64,000 nucleotides of DNA from Marinobacter sp. AC-23 (GCF_001858325.1 NZ_MBPP01000001.1:226610-290609); one strand, 5' to 3'; shown: positions 7,503 to 17,245, counted from the first letter of the stretch. Made by a program: numbers and translations. Notes: a model not told the origin generated them from the letters alone.

Positions 7503-10500
7503 ATGAACAATATGATCAATACCGTTATCCACTGGTCACTCCATAACCGTTTTTTTGTGCTTCTTGCCACACTGATCCTTACCGGGTGGGGCCTGTATTC
7601 GCTGAAAGAAACGCCGATTGATGCCATTCCGGATCTGTCGGACGTGCAGGTTATCGTTAAAACCAGCTATCCGGGGCAGGCACCGCAGGTTGTGGAAGAC
7701 CAGGTTACCTACCCCCTTACCACTGCCATGCTGTCAGTACCCGGCGCGAAAACTGTTCGCGGCTATTCCTTTTTCGGGGATTCGTTCGTGTACGTGATAT
7801 TCGACGACGATACCGACCTGTATTGGGCTCGCTCCCGGGTACTGGAATATCTGAGCCAGGTGGCCGGGCAATTGCCGGCCAGCGCCAAACCGGAACTGGG
7901 GCCAGATGCCACAGGTGTGGGCTGGGTGTTTGCCTACGCGCTGGTTGATCGAAGCGGCAACAATGATCTGGTGGACCTAAGGTCCTCCAGGACTGGTTTT
8001 TGAAGTTTGAACTTCAAACCGTCCCGGGGGTTTCGGAAGTGGCCAGCGTCGGCGGCATGGTCAAACAATATCAGGTGGTGGTCGACCCCAACCGTCTTCG
8101 TGCCCACGATATTACGTTACAACGCATCCAGGTGGCGATTAACCGGGGCAACCAGGAAGCGGGTGCCTCGGTGATTGAGATGGCGGAAGCGGAATACATG
8201 GTGCGGGTGACCGGTTATCTGACTAACGCCGATGATCTTCGGCAAATACCCCTCGGCGTAAACGTTAATGGCAAGCCACTGCTGCTTAAGGATGTGGCGG
8301 ATATCCGGCTGGGGCCCAAGATGCGACGGGGCATTGCCGAGCTCAATGGCGAGGGCGAGGTTGCTGGTGGCATTGTGGTGATGCGGTTTGGCGAGAATGC
8401 CCTTGCAACCATTGAGGGCGTGAAGCAGCGCCTGCGCGAAATCGAGCCCAGCTTGCCCGACGGTGTGGAAATTGTGCCCACCTATGACCGCTCGACCCTG
8501 ATCAACAACGCCGTGGACAATCTTTACACCAAGCTGGTGGAGGAGTTCCTCGTTGTTATTCTGATCTGCGCAGCGTTCCTCTTTCACCTGCGCTCATCCC
8601 TGGTTGTGATTGTCAGTCTCCCGGTGGGCATTCTGGCGGCGTTTGTGGTCATGCACTATCAGGTATCAACGCCAATATTATGTCTTTGGGCGGGATCGCC
8701 ATCGCCATCGGTGCCATGGTGGACGGGGCTATCGTGATGATCGAAAACGTCCATAAACACATCGAAAAAACACCGTTGACGGCTGAGAACCGCTGGTCGG
8801 TCATCGCCCGGGCGGCCGGGGAAGTCGGTGCGCCGCTGTTCTTTTCACTGATGATTATCACCGTCAGCTTTTTACCGGTATTCACCCTGGAGGCACAGGA
8901 AGGCAAGCTCTTTGCTCCGCTGGCATTCACCAAGACCTACGCAATGGCAGCCGCCGCAGGGCTGGCGATTACACTGGTTCCGGTGTTAATGGGGTATTTC
9001 ATTCGTGGCAACGTTCTCCCGGAGCACCGCAACCCTCTCAATCGCATGCTGATAGCGCTTTATTCGCCGGTCATTCGCTGGGCGTTGCACCGGCCGGCCA
9101 TCATGATCATCGGCGGATTGGTCGTGCTCATGATAGGGCTGTGGCCAGCCAATAAACTGGGTAGCGAATTCATGCCGCCACTCAATGAAGGCGACCTGAT
9201 GTATATGCCGACAACTTACCCGGGCATATCCATCGGCAAGGCACGGCAGATTTTGCAACAGACCGACAAAATGATCGCGACAGTGCCAGAAGTGGCGACA
9301 GTTTTCGGCAAGATCGGTCGCGCGGAAACAGCGACCGATCCGGCACCACTGACCATGATTGAGACCTTCATCCAGTTCAAACCCCGTGATCAGTGGCGGC
9401 CGGACATGACCCCCGACAAGGTTCGAAAAGAACTGGAACGGATCGTTAAACTGCCGGGGCTGACAAATGCCTGGGTCATGCCCATAAAAACCCGAATCGA
9501 TATGCTCTCTACCGGCATCAAAACCCCCGTGGGCATCAAGGTGGCCGGTGCAGATCTAGCGGTTATTGAGAGCATCGGCCAGCAGCTTGAAACCATTCTC
9601 AACAAAGTCCCTGGAACCGCTTCTGCTTTCTCCGAGCGGGTAGCCGGTGGGCGCTATATCAAAGTGGATATACAACGTGACACCGCCGCCCGTTTTGGTC
9701 TCAACATAGAGGATATTCAGTCCATTGTGCGCACGGCGATCGGGGGCATGGATGTGGCAACCACGGTGGAAGGGCTGGAGCGCTACCCCATCAACATGCG
9801 CTACCCCCAGAAATACCGGGACTCAGTTGAGCAAATGCGGCTACTGCCGATAGTAACTCCAGACGGACAGCGCATTGCCCTGGCTGATGTCGCCGATGTC
9901 CGTATTGATAACGGGCCACCGATGATCAAATCCGAAAATGGTCGCATCAACGGCTGGACCCTCGTGGATATTGCAGACCGGGATCTGGGAACCTGGATTG
10001 AGGACGCGCAGGCAAGGGTTCGGGAAGAGCTTGACCTGCCCGCAGGTTATTCCATTACCTGGTCCGGTCAGTATGAGTATATGCAACGGGCAAAAGAACG
10101 GCTGACGGTGGTCGTTCCGTTGACGCTTGCCATTATCCTGATACTGCTATACCTGAACTTCCGTAATCTCATTGAGGTGGGCATCATCCTCGGCACCCTG
10201 CCCTTCGCCATGATCGGTGGTATCTGGCTGATGTATCTGCTGGGCTACAATCTGTCAGTAGCGGTGGCGGTCGGGTTTATTGCCCTCGCCGGTGTTGCCG
10301 TTGAAATCGGCGTGCTGATGCTGGTTTACCTGAACCAAGCCTTGCGCGAGGCGATGGAATCCGTTGACCACCAGATGTCCAGGCTCACTCCGACGTTGCT
10401 CAGCGAGGCCGTTTCCCGTGGCGCTGCCCAGCGGGTGCGCCCCATCATGATGACCTTTTCTGCCATCGTCGCGGGTCTCGTGCCCATCATGTTTGGCACT

Positions 10501-10656
10501 GGTACCGGTTCCGAAGTGATGCAGCGCATTGCCGGCCCCATGATCGGCGGTATGGTTACTACGCTCATTCTCACCCTGCTACTGATTCCTGTGATTTTCT
10601 ACTTATGGCAGCTTCGTCGCCTGAAGCGCTTTGTACGTGAAGGAGCTCAATCATGA
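7503..10656 (+). CDS. cusA: CusA-type heavy-metal RND transporter (two single-base frameshifts)
   Basis: This is the proton-driven inner-membrane pump of the Cus system. The reconstructed length is 1051 residues, normal for the family. The N-terminus ([19 protein letters not shown], then [15 protein letters not shown]) is diagnostic of HME-RND pumps. Frame is lost at a CC pair near 7984 and again at a GG pair near 8662. Restoring one base at each joins the halves without loss of conserved residues. TM4 shows [13 protein letters not shown], the acidic proton-relay segment. A large porter domain ([17 protein letters not shown]) and a second membrane half ([20 protein letters not shown]) follow. 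The stop overlaps the cusC start by 4 bases. Substrate is most likely Cu(I)/Ag(I), judged from the associated CusF domains. Confidence 0.92.
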
Positions 10657-11912
10657 CATTCGCTCTAACCCGATCGCTGATCCGTTCTATTCTGGCCGGT
10701 TCCATCCTGACGATCGCAGTGTCTGTCAGCTATGTCTGGGCTGAGGTAAAACCCGGACGGCCGGCGGATATTAATGACTGGATTGAAAAGGCACTCGACA
10801 CCAATGCGTCGCTGGCTGGCACGCGAGAAACGATCTCCGCGGCCCGCGCCGCTGGCGAAGCCAGCGGTACCTGGGATGACCCGGTGGCGAAATACGCGTT
10901 AGCCCCACAAACCCTGGAAGGCGGAAGTACAGTAGGCCACCGCTTTGAAATCGCCCAGAAACTCCCGTGGCCAGATCAGTTGGAAGCCTCTGAAAACGCG
11001 GCGGCCGCCCAGATAAGAGGTGCCCGCGCGGACGCTCAGTGGGCGGAACGGCAATTAACAGCGCAGGTAAAAGCGGCTTACGCGAACTGGTGGTATATCG
11101 ACCAAGCCATTCAACTGCACCATCAAACCCGCAACCATGTTGCGCAGCTTATTGAGATCACCGAGCAGCGGCTTGCCTACGGCAAGGCCCCGCAAAGCCA
11201 GTTGCTGCGGCTCACAACGGAACTTGATGCGCTGGATGCCCAGTTTATTGGTCTGGGAGAGGAGCAGGACAAACTGCGTGCCAGCCTGTTGCCGCTGTTG
11301 GGGGTTGAGCCCGGTTCGCAGCCTGTTTCATTGCGGGTTCCTCCGTTTTCAGCTTTACCACGGACAGCCAGCATCACTGACGCGCACCCGTTGTTGTTGT
11401 CTGTCAAAGCCCGAAAAGAAGCCGCCGCCGCCAGGCTAAAAGAAAAAGAAGCCGATCAGCGCCCTTCTTTTACCGCAAATGCGGGCTACAACAGTCTCTG
11501 GGCCGACGAGGACAAACGCTGGACCATCGGCTTTGGTGTTCAGATACCCTTCACCGGACGCCGCCAAAGCAGCGCGGTACAACAGGCAAAATCCCAACTG
11601 GCACAACAGGAGTGGAACCTGCTCCAGACCCGCCGAGAATGGCAGGCCGCGACCGCCCAGGCGATTGCGGCGATCCGCGCCAGCTATTCGCGACTGGATA
11701 TTCTTAAGGACCGGCAGGTGCCGAACCAGACCGCACACTGGCAGGCGATGCTGGACGAAATCGGCAGCGGGCGTGGCGATATCGAAGCCGCCATCGACAG
11801 CGCCCGAAAACTGACGGCGCTCAAACTGGAGAAAGCGAGACTTCAAAAGCAACTGTTCGCCGCGTTGGGTCAGCTTGAAAGCTGGCTGCCAGAGGCCACG
11901 GCTGTTCAATAA
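10653..11912 (+). CDS. cusC: CusC-like outer-membrane efflux protein
   Basis: The 419-residue protein belongs to the TolC family and forms the outer-membrane exit duct of the pump. A signal peptide ends near residue 30 (VSYVWAEV). Two repeats of the alpha-helical barrel can be seen, with typical small-residue spacing such as ISAARAAGEASGTWDDP and, later, GFGVQIPFTGRRQSSAVQQA. There is no lipobox cysteine, unlike E. coli CusC. ATGA overlap with the cusA stop indicates translational coupling. It is probably the last gene of the cus operon; a weak GAGGCA...TGCCTC inverted repeat follows at about 11915-11955. Gene order B-F-A-C differs from E. coli CFBA. Confidence 0.88.
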   Translation: MTFALTRSLIRSILAGSILTIAVSVSYVWAEVKPGRPADINDWIEKALDTNASLAGTRETISAARAAGEASGTWDDPVAKYALAPQTLEGGSTVGHRFEIAQKLPWPDQLEASENAAAAQIRGARADAQWAERQLTAQVKAAYANWWYIDQAIQLHHQTRNHVAQLIEITEQRLAYGKAPQSQLLRLTTELDALDAQFIGLGEEQDKLRASLLPLLGVEPGSQPVSLRVPPFSALPRTASITDAHPLLLSVKARKEAAAARLKEKEADQRPSFTANAGYNSLWADEDKRWTIGFGVQIPFTGRRQSSAVQQAKSQLAQQEWNLLQTRREWQAATAQAIAAIRASYSRLDILKDRQVPNQTAHWQAMLDEIGSGRGDIEAAIDSARKLTALKLEKARLQKQLFAALGQLESWLPEATAVQ

Positions 11913-12015
11913 GAGGCATGGAGGTCACTTCTTTTGTGATTGACAGGTGCCTCCCTTGTTATTACTTTAGGTTACAAGCTTAGATCATTATGAATTCATC
12001 GCAAGGATAAATTTT

Positions 12016-12714
12016 ATGCTGTTCCGTCAGATTTTTGACAAAACGTCCAGCACCTATACCTACCTCATTGCGTCCGGCCGGGGTCGTGAAGCATTGATCA
12101 TCGACCCTGTAAAAGAGTCTACGGATGCCTATCTTGTATTGATTGACCAACTTGGCCTCAAGCTTGTCAGGGCAATCGACACCCACACGCACGCTGATCA
12201 CGTCACCGCCCTGGGCGCTCTGCGTGACGCCACCCAGTGCGTCACCGTCATGGGTGAATTTACCAAGGCGGAATGCGTGTCAGAGCATGTGTCGGAAGGC
12301 GACCGGATCGACATCGACGGCATCCGCCTGGAAGCCATATACACGCCGGGCCACACGGATGAATCCTTCAGTTTTTACTGGAATCAGGGCAGCCAGCAGG
12401 CGGTCTTCACGGGAGATGTGCTATTGATTCGCGGCAGTGGCCGGACGGATTTCCAGGGCGGCGATCCGCGCAAAAGCTACGACTCCATCGTCAACAAGCT
12501 GTTCTGCTTGCCAGACGATACGTTGGTTTATCCGGCCCATGACTACAAAGGAATGCTGAGCTCTTCCATCTACGAGGAAAAACATTACAACCCACGTTTG
12601 GCGGGCAAATCGGAAGCCGAGTACGCCCAGATTATGAATAATCTGGATTTGCCCGACCCCAAGCTGATGGATATTGCCGTGCCGGCAAATCTGGCATGCG
12701 GAAAGCAACAGTGA
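12016..12714 (+). CDS. ETHE1-like persulfide (sulfur) dioxygenase
   Basis: The 232-residue protein is a metallo-beta-lactamase-fold enzyme. It oxidises glutathione persulfide to sulfite with O2, using a mononuclear iron. The metal motif reads THTHADHVTALG, with further ligands in TPGHTDES and TGDVLL. The family-specific SGRTDFQGGDP stretch and the C-terminal NPRL...DLPDPKLMDIAVPAN ending match bacterial ETHE1/SdoA proteins. It has no signal peptide, so it acts in the cytoplasm. It is followed by YeeE/YedE halves and a DUF442 protein, a frequent sulfur-metabolism neighbourhood. Sulfite made here could be consumed by the SorAB system encoded at 32-34 kb. Confidence 0.9.
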   Translation: MLFRQIFDKTSSTYTYLIASGRGREALIIDPVKESTDAYLVLIDQLGLKLVRAIDTHTHADHVTALGALRDATQCVTVMGEFTKAECVSEHVSEGDRIDIDGIRLEAIYTPGHTDESFSFYWNQGSQQAVFTGDVLLIRGSGRTDFQGGDPRKSYDSIVNKLFCLPDDTLVYPAHDYKGMLSSSIYEEKHYNPRLAGKSEAEYAQIMNNLDLPDPKLMDIAVPANLACGKQQ

Positions 12715-12920
12715 CGCTTGTGAGCAAGGATTTTTACCCAAGGATATATTATTTGAATCGATGAGAATCTCTATTTTGCCAACGCCGACGCAGTAGAGAC
12801 CTACCTCATACAGAAAGCAGCCTGCAATGATGGCAACCATTAGTCAGCCAAACATGCGTGGAAAGCTCTGGATGACCAAATACACGAGAGTTAGGATTGA
12901 GCTTACACGGGGAGAATTTA

Positions 12921-13382
12921 ATGGATTGGACTTCAAATATTCAAGGCCTGATTGGAGGCGGGTTCATCGGCCTGTCTGCCGTTTTTCTGATGGCGACGCT
13001 TGGTCGGGTTGCTGGGATTAGTGGCATTCTTGCCGGTCTTTTTTTGGATAAACCCAACCGTGATGAGCTGGGTTGGCGATTGATGTTTCTACTTGGTCTG
13101 GTAAGTGGTCCACTACTTTTGATGCTATTTGGCGGCCTTGGCAACGCCGCCGACTCATCACAGGCTGTTATTGGTGCTCCATCCGGCGGTATCCCTTTGA
13201 TGCTAATCGCAGGACTGCTTGTAGGCATCGGCACTGGCGTCGGCAGCGGCTGTACCAGTGGCCATGGCGTTTGCGGGCTTGCAAGGTTGTCGCGGCGATC
13301 GCTGGTCGCAACATTAGTCTTTCTTCTGGCGGCCATGGTCGTCGTTTTCTTGACCCGACATGTGATTGGAGGTGCCGTATGA
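12921..13382 (+). CDS. YeeE/YedE family membrane protein, N-terminal half
   Basis: This 153-residue membrane protein corresponds to the first half of YeeE/YedE (DUF395) thiosulfate/sulfur-compound transporters. I chose ATG 12921 because GGGGAG lies just upstream; a TTG at 12897 would add eight non-conserved residues. The GIGTGVGSGCTSGHGVCGLARL segment contains the two conserved cysteines in the membrane pore. The stop overlaps the next start by 4 bases (ATGA), so the two halves are made together. In many bacteria both halves are fused in one protein; here they are split, a common arrangement beside persulfide dioxygenases. Bases 12715-12920 before it hold no convincing gene. Confidence 0.87.
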   Translation: MDWTSNIQGLIGGGFIGLSAVFLMATLGRVAGISGILAGLFLDKPNRDELGWRLMFLLGLVSGPLLLMLFGGLGNAADSSQAVIGAPSGGIPLMLIAGLLVGIGTGVGSGCTSGHGVCGLARLSRRSLVATLVFLLAAMVVVFLTRHVIGGAV

Positions 13383-13792
13383 GAGCATTCTTCGGCTATA
13401 TCGCCGGGTTACTTTTTGGTGTTGGACTTGGGCTTGGTGGAATGACAGATCCCACACGTGTTTTAGGGTTTCTGGACATCTTCGGGGCTTGGGATCCAAC
13501 ACTGCTATTCGTGCTGGGCGGAGCGGTAATAACGACGTTTATCGGATATCGCGTGATACTCCGTCAAGCCAAGCCAATGTGGGGCGATAGCTTCCGGTTA
13601 CCAACCCGCCATGATCTGGACGGGAAGCTCCTTATGGGGGCCGCTTTGTTTGGAATTGGCTGGGGACTGTCGGGCTATTGCCCGGGGCCGGCATTCGCCT
13701 CGATCGGTAACTCCTCATACCCGCTTATTGCCATGCTGTTTGCAATGATTGCAGGCTGGTGGGTCGCCAGGCGCTCGCCTTTTGTTCAATAG
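13379..13792 (+). CDS. YeeE/YedE family membrane protein, C-terminal half
   Basis: The 137-residue product is the partner half of the upstream protein. It begins MRAFFGYIAGLLFGVGLGLGG and has four to five membrane helices. The conserved GWGLSGYCPGPAF segment carries the third pore cysteine. ATG 13379 overlaps the preceding stop. The two halves likely form one transporter for a small reduced-sulfur ion or for sulfur transfer across the membrane; uptake is the known direction for YeeE, but the substrate here is inferred. Confidence 0.87.
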   Translation: MRAFFGYIAGLLFGVGLGLGGMTDPTRVLGFLDIFGAWDPTLLFVLGGAVITTFIGYRVILRQAKPMWGDSFRLPTRHDLDGKLLMGAALFGIGWGLSGYCPGPAFASIGNSSYPLIAMLFAMIAGWWVARRSPFVQ

Positions 13793-13825
13793 GCTCAACC
13801 CTCAAATCCTTGAAGGAGATATTCC

Positions 13826-14262
13826 ATGGATATTAAAAAAATTGACGATCAATACAGCGTAATGGCGCAACCTGGTATTGACGACATTGAACAACTGGCA
13901 AACGCGGGTTTCCGCACCATTATTGCCAGCCGACCCAGAAATGAAACCGACGACCAGCCGGATACCGAAACCCTGAAAACGAAGGCAGAGTCGCTGGGTA
14001 TAACCTGGCGCGAGATTCCGGTCGAACCGGGAAAGTACGCACCTGAAGACATCGAGGCTTTTGCCCGCGCCTTGCAATCATCCACGGACCCGGTTCTGAG
14101 CTATTGTCGCACCGGTAAGCGCGCCATCACTTGTGGGCCTATGCCAATGCGGCTCACCATCCGGTCACGGACCTTCTCGGCAAGGCCAGTGCAGCCGGCT
14201 TTGACCTGGAGCCGCTGCGAGGCGATCTTGAGGCGTATCGGAATCGGGTGGTGCAAAACTGA
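13826..14262 (+). CDS. DUF442 / TIGR01244-type sulfur-transfer phosphatase-fold protein (frameshifted)
   Basis: The protein begins MDIKKIDDQYSVMAQPGIDD and belongs to the DUF442 (beta-lactamase hydrolase-like, Blh N-terminal) family, a cysteine-phosphatase-like fold that in several bacteria handles persulfide. The active-site loop SYCRTGKRA is present. Directly after it the frame breaks at a TT pair (14131-14132). With one added T the sequence continues as a tail that ends at the TGA at 14260-14262, giving 145 residues, the usual size. GGAGATATT precedes the start. It is the fourth gene of the sulfur cluster starting at 12016. The catalytic arginine would be intact in the reconstructed protein. 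Confidence 0.83.
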
Positions 14263-14286
14263 TCGGAAGATCGTGAGGTTGATAAG

Positions 14287-14720
14287 ATGTACCGATTGGG
14301 TATCTTCTCCCCACTTAGAATTCGCACCTACAAGCGCCTTTTCAGTGCCTAGGTAATCGCGCTGGCGCTTAAAATGATCGCCTATGTGGTCATCGCGCCG
14401 CTGTTTGGTGCTGTTGCCCAGAAACTTCCGCGCCGCTCTCTGCTGGATATCCTGCGAGCCTGCGTGGTGGCGGCTCTGATTACCATCATGACGTTTGATG
14501 TACTGTTTCTGATGAATGGTTTTGCCTTTGTCCTTTCCGCCGCTTTCGTCCTATCCGTCACCTTGCCCGCTCGCACTGACGGCTCTCTCGGTGAGCCCTT
14601 CTGGACGAGAGTCACCAAAGGCGCACGTATCTATCTGAAAACACCAAGACTCCGAGGGTTGCTTGCCCTGAGCATGGCGGTCTCTTCTGCGGGGGCCATG
14701 CAAATCGTCAACACGAACAT
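14287..14720 (+). pseudogene. Decayed MFS transporter
   Basis: The relic opens with MYRLGIFSPLRIRTYKRLFSA, a typical start for an MFS exporter. It then meets an in-frame TAG at 14350, where the parent protein would have Gln. Immediately afterwards VIAL is joined to ALKMIAYVVIAPLFG, implying loss of roughly 30 codons. A second junction joins LDILRACVVAAL to TFDVLFLMNG, implying loss of most of the middle of the protein. Homology ends near AGAMQIVNT (about 14718). The open frame continues to 14781 without recognisable sequence. Unlike the single-base breaks elsewhere in this window, this is real gene decay by large in-frame deletions. Confidence 0.7.
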
Positions 14721-14824
14721 GAAGGATGGGAGGCCCAGAACCCCACCACCACACCCACAGACATTCACACAAAATCCATGAACACGACTTCGTGATCGAC
14801 GATCATCATATCTACTGGCCCAAA

Positions 14825-14859
14825 TAAAAAGGGCGTGCTACCCATTGAGTAGCACGCCC
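14825..14859 (-). terminator. Rho-independent terminator of the DUF6488/HupE operon
   Basis: On the minus strand a perfect 11-bp stem (GGGCGTGCTAC, arms 14831-14841 and 14849-14859) with a 7-base loop is followed by CCTTTTTAT. It lies 20 bases beyond the stop of the minus-strand gene at 14879. Confidence 0.88.
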
Positions 14860-14878
14860 TCATTATGCCGCCTGGATG

Positions 14879-15226
14879 TTACAGATCGCCGGTGTGGTTC
14901 GCCCCAACCGGGTTGCCGAATTCATCGACGAACACGAACAGCCTGGACTTGTTCTCATCCGTAGCCTTGGGGTTGGCGTACTCCACTACCCAAAGGCTAC
15001 CGGCTGAGCTCGAACGTTGCTGGGCACTACTGCCTTCGATATCGCTCCATGCGGAAGAGACCTGGTTCGAACTGATCAGTTGCTGCTTTACGGTCGCTGC
15101 CTTCTGGGTTGCCTGTGCTTTGGAAATAGGCTCCGATACGCCGTGGCTATGCCCGGCACCCGCAAACGCCTGTCCAGCGAATGAAAAAACGAGAGCGACT
15201 GTGAACGAAAGAATGATGTTTTTCAT
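14879..15226 (-). CDS. DUF6488 family periplasmic protein
   Basis: The 115-residue product has a clear signal peptide (MKNIILSFTVALVFSFAGQAFA). The mature N-terminus is His-containing (GAGHSHGVSEPISKAQA), which matches the family I know as DUF6488, and a C-terminal domain contains LWVVEYANP and LFVFVDEFGNPVGANHTGDL. It is the last gene of a minus-strand operon with a membrane-anchor protein and a HupE/UreJ protein, a gene set that recurs in marine gammaproteobacteria. Biochemical function is unknown; the histidines and neighbours suggest a metal-related periplasmic role. Confidence 0.75.
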   Translation of the reverse strand: MKNIILSFTVALVFSFAGQAFAGAGHSHGVSEPISKAQATQKAATVKQQLISSNQVSSAWSDIEGSSAQQRSSSAGSLWVVEYANPKATDENKSRLFVFVDEFGNPVGANHTGDL

Positions 15227-15255
15227 GGAATAACTCCTTAACGATGATTAATTGA

Positions 15256-15852
15256 TTACTTCTTGGTGATGCCGTCGTAAAAACCGCTGGTTCGGAGCAC
15301 GATGGTAACCGTCTCGTCGCCGCGATTTCGCCAATACCAGCCATGGGTGCCGTCAAATGGCGCCTCGAAAGCACCGTTTGCAGCGGGTTCATTTCTTCCC
15401 TGCCAGTAGCTGGTGAAATTGTCGCCGTCGTTATAACGCTCACCGTGCATGTCGAAGTTAACGGGGCCGCCTTCCGAGGCCCAGTTGAAAACCATGCGGT
15501 CGCCTGCGTTCATGGTGGCCTTTACCTCAAGGCCCTCGTCCGGTTCCAGAGTGACTCTTGTTGTATCGGAACTCAGCTTGCCCGACGTCTTCCACACGGG
15601 GCCTGCGGGAAGCGCGAGCAGGTTGTCGGACGATGAGCCAACCTCCGAAGATGCCGGCTCCGCAGCATTTGCCTGGCTGAGCATGGTCAGTCCCATAGCC
15701 CCTCCCAGCCCGGTCGGATCAATACCGTATTCTGCAGGCAGAATAGCTATGATCAGAGTCAGCAGGCCAATGACAGCGGCAATACCGGTTGCCTTGATCA
15801 GGCTCTTTGTCGATGGCAGCCCTTCGCGATCCATATTTGAAATGTCTTGCAT
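15256..15852 (-). CDS. Single-span membrane-anchored periplasmic protein
   Basis: This 198-residue protein has a short cytoplasmic N-terminus, one membrane helix at about residues 20-42 (TGIAAVIGLLTLIIAILPAEY), and a beta-rich periplasmic domain from about residue 80. That domain contains FNWASEGGPVNFDMHGERYND, with Trp and His residues, and WYWRNRGDETVTI, typical of what databases call transmembrane anchor protein. It lies between hupE-like and DUF6488 genes and is spaced by 11 and 29 bases, so it belongs to the same operon. No enzyme motif is visible. A scaffold or metal-sensing role is possible but unproven. Confidence 0.72.
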   Translation of the reverse strand: MQDISNMDREGLPSTKSLIKATGIAAVIGLLTLIIAILPAEYGIDPTGLGGAMGLTMLSQANAAEPASSEVGSSSDNLLALPAGPVWKTSGKLSSDTTRVTLEPDEGLEVKATMNAGDRMVFNWASEGGPVNFDMHGERYNDGDNFTSYWQGRNEPAANGAFEAPFDGTHGWYWRNRGDETVTIVLRTSGFYDGITKK

Positions 15853-15863
15853 GATCTATGTCC

Positions 15864-16589
15864 TCAGGAAACGGTGTACAGACCGGTTAGTTGATAACCC
15901 ATCAACATAAAGCCGGCACTCATAAGAAGAACGTTGGCGGCCAACGCCTGACGCGGGAAAAAGTCGGTTCTGCGCCAGAAATTCATGGCAATCAGAATGA
16001 CGCTCAAAGCCATCAACTGACCGATCTCGACGCCCACATTGAACGCGAGGATGTTTGCCACCAGGCCATCTTCAGACAGCGTAAAGTCCTGAAGCTTGGT
16101 CGCCAGACCAAAGCCGTGGAAGAACCCGAAGATGAGAACGGCCGCTTTGGTGTTGGGTTGAAACCCGAACCAGCGCCGAAAAGCACCGAGGTTATCCATC
16201 GCCTTATAGACCACGGAAAATCCGATAATGGCATCGACCATGTAGGCGTTGACGTTGGTCTCGCTGAGCACGCCATACAAAAGCGTGACGCTGTGGCCAA
16301 CGGCAAAGAGGGTCACGTAGATGCCCACATCTTTCATTCGATACAGGAAGAAAATGACCCCCGCCAGGAACAGTAAGTGGTCATAACCGGTCACCATGTG
16401 CTTGGCACCGAGATAGATAAAGGGCAACAGCTGTGCCCCGCTGGCTTGCTCAATGAACAGGGCATCGCCTTCTTCAACGCCATGGGCAAAGAGCAGAGTG
16501 GAAAAGAACAGGCTGACGAAGGCAGTCGCAAAAAGCAAAAGCCCACGCCTGTCTACGCCGGAAAAGCGCAGTAACGGCAAAAATGACAT
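15864..16589 (-). CDS. HupE/UreJ family membrane transporter
   Basis: The 241-residue protein has about seven membrane helices. It contains the HupE signature AKHMVTGYDHLLFL and a second His motif, FGFFHGFGLA; these histidines line the presumed Ni2+/Co2+ path in HupE/UreJ permeases. The N-terminus (LLFATAFVSLFFSTLLFAHGVEEG) looks like a cleavable or first membrane segment ending at AHG. The start has GGAGA upstream on the minus strand. It is encoded divergently from an RcnR-type sensor and the DmeF exporter. The obvious reading is import of a divalent metal balanced by DmeF export, but direction and substrate are inferred. Confidence 0.85.
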   Translation of the reverse strand: MSFLPLLRFSGVDRRGLLLFATAFVSLFFSTLLFAHGVEEGDALFIEQASGAQLLPFIYLGAKHMVTGYDHLLFLAGVIFFLYRMKDVGIYVTLFAVGHSVTLLYGVLSETNVNAYMVDAIIGFSVVYKAMDNLGAFRRWFGFQPNTKAAVLIFGFFHGFGLATKLQDFTLSEDGLVANILAFNVGVEIGQLMALSVILIAMNFWRRTDFFPRQALAANVLLMSAGFMLMGYQLTGLYTVS

Positions 16590-16662
16590 CCGGTTATCTC
16601 CGAATTGTGAAATCAGAACTTGTGAACGGCGCTGTCTATGGCGCCAAAATCAGGTGTGGACT

Positions 16663-17043
16663 TCAGGCTTTCGGAGGGCGATACAGCGAGGATGCCTGCT
16701 CAGACAGAGGCGACGGAGGTCTTTGCAATTCGGGCGCATCCCGCCCGGAAGGAAGTGGCATCGCTGCAATAGTCAAAGGCATATGGTTTTCAAACGCACC
16801 CATCACATGGAGCATCAAGTGGTCGCCGTCGGTCATCTCGACGGAATCGATATGAAGGTGATCAAGAGAAGAGTCGTGAAAATGCCCATGATTTTGAGCG
16901 AACTCGATCAAAGACAGGCTTTGGGAAGCCTGGTGAACGCTCTGATCCGAGGCCCACGCACCACGAAAAAGGATAAGCAATGACAGCACTGTGACTACCA
17001 AAATTGCTTTGCCAGTGACAGATTGGGTTTGGTTCAGAGACAC
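16663..17043 (-). CDS. His-rich exported small protein
   Basis: The 126-residue product begins with an uncleaved or cleaved hydrophobic segment (VTVLSLLILFRGAWA). It continues with a His/Asp-rich stretch, NHGHFHDSSLDHLHIDS, then GDHLMLHVMG, and ends in a Pro-rich tail (SLYRPPKA). It resembles the small CzcI-like proteins that precede metal-transport genes, by size and layout only. It is the first gene of the minus-strand HupE operon and faces the RcnR-like gene across a 202-base divergent promoter region. The role may be periplasmic metal buffering. Confidence 0.6.
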   Translation of the reverse strand: MSLNQTQSVTGKAILVVTVLSLLILFRGAWASDQSVHQASQSLSLIEFAQNHGHFHDSSLDHLHIDSVEMTDGDHLMLHVMGAFENHMPLTIAAMPLPSGRDAPELQRPPSPLSEQASSLYRPPKA

Positions 17044-17194
17044 AGACTCACTTATCAGTTGCTCAAATCAGGTTTGAAGACTATCCAAATACTGTATTCA
17101 TTGCAAAAGTATGTTTTTGCTAAAGGAAGGCCGGGAAACGGGGTTAAAGCCAGGCTGGAGACAATAGAGATGGTTGGCTATTTCTGGCTATTAA

Positions 17195-17220
17195 TATACC
17201 CTAGCCCCCTATTGTATAAT
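17195..17220 (+). promoter_or_regulatory. RcnR/CsoR-type G-tract operator overlapping a TATAAT promoter
   Basis: TATACCCTAGCCCCCTATTG (17194-17213) contains a C5 tract flanked by CTA and TA. Read on the other strand it is TAGGGGGCTAG, the G-tract type of site bound by RcnR/DmeR-family repressors. A perfect -10 hexamer TATAAT lies at 17215-17220, so bound repressor would occlude RNA polymerase. The DUF156 repressor gene begins 25 bases later. Confidence 0.65.
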
Positions 17221-17245
17221 TCAGATTACTATCTATGAGTCACCC

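Noticed and set aside
12827..13021. 64-residue frame before YeeE
   Set aside because: It overlaps the start of the first YeeE half in another frame and lacks conserved features.
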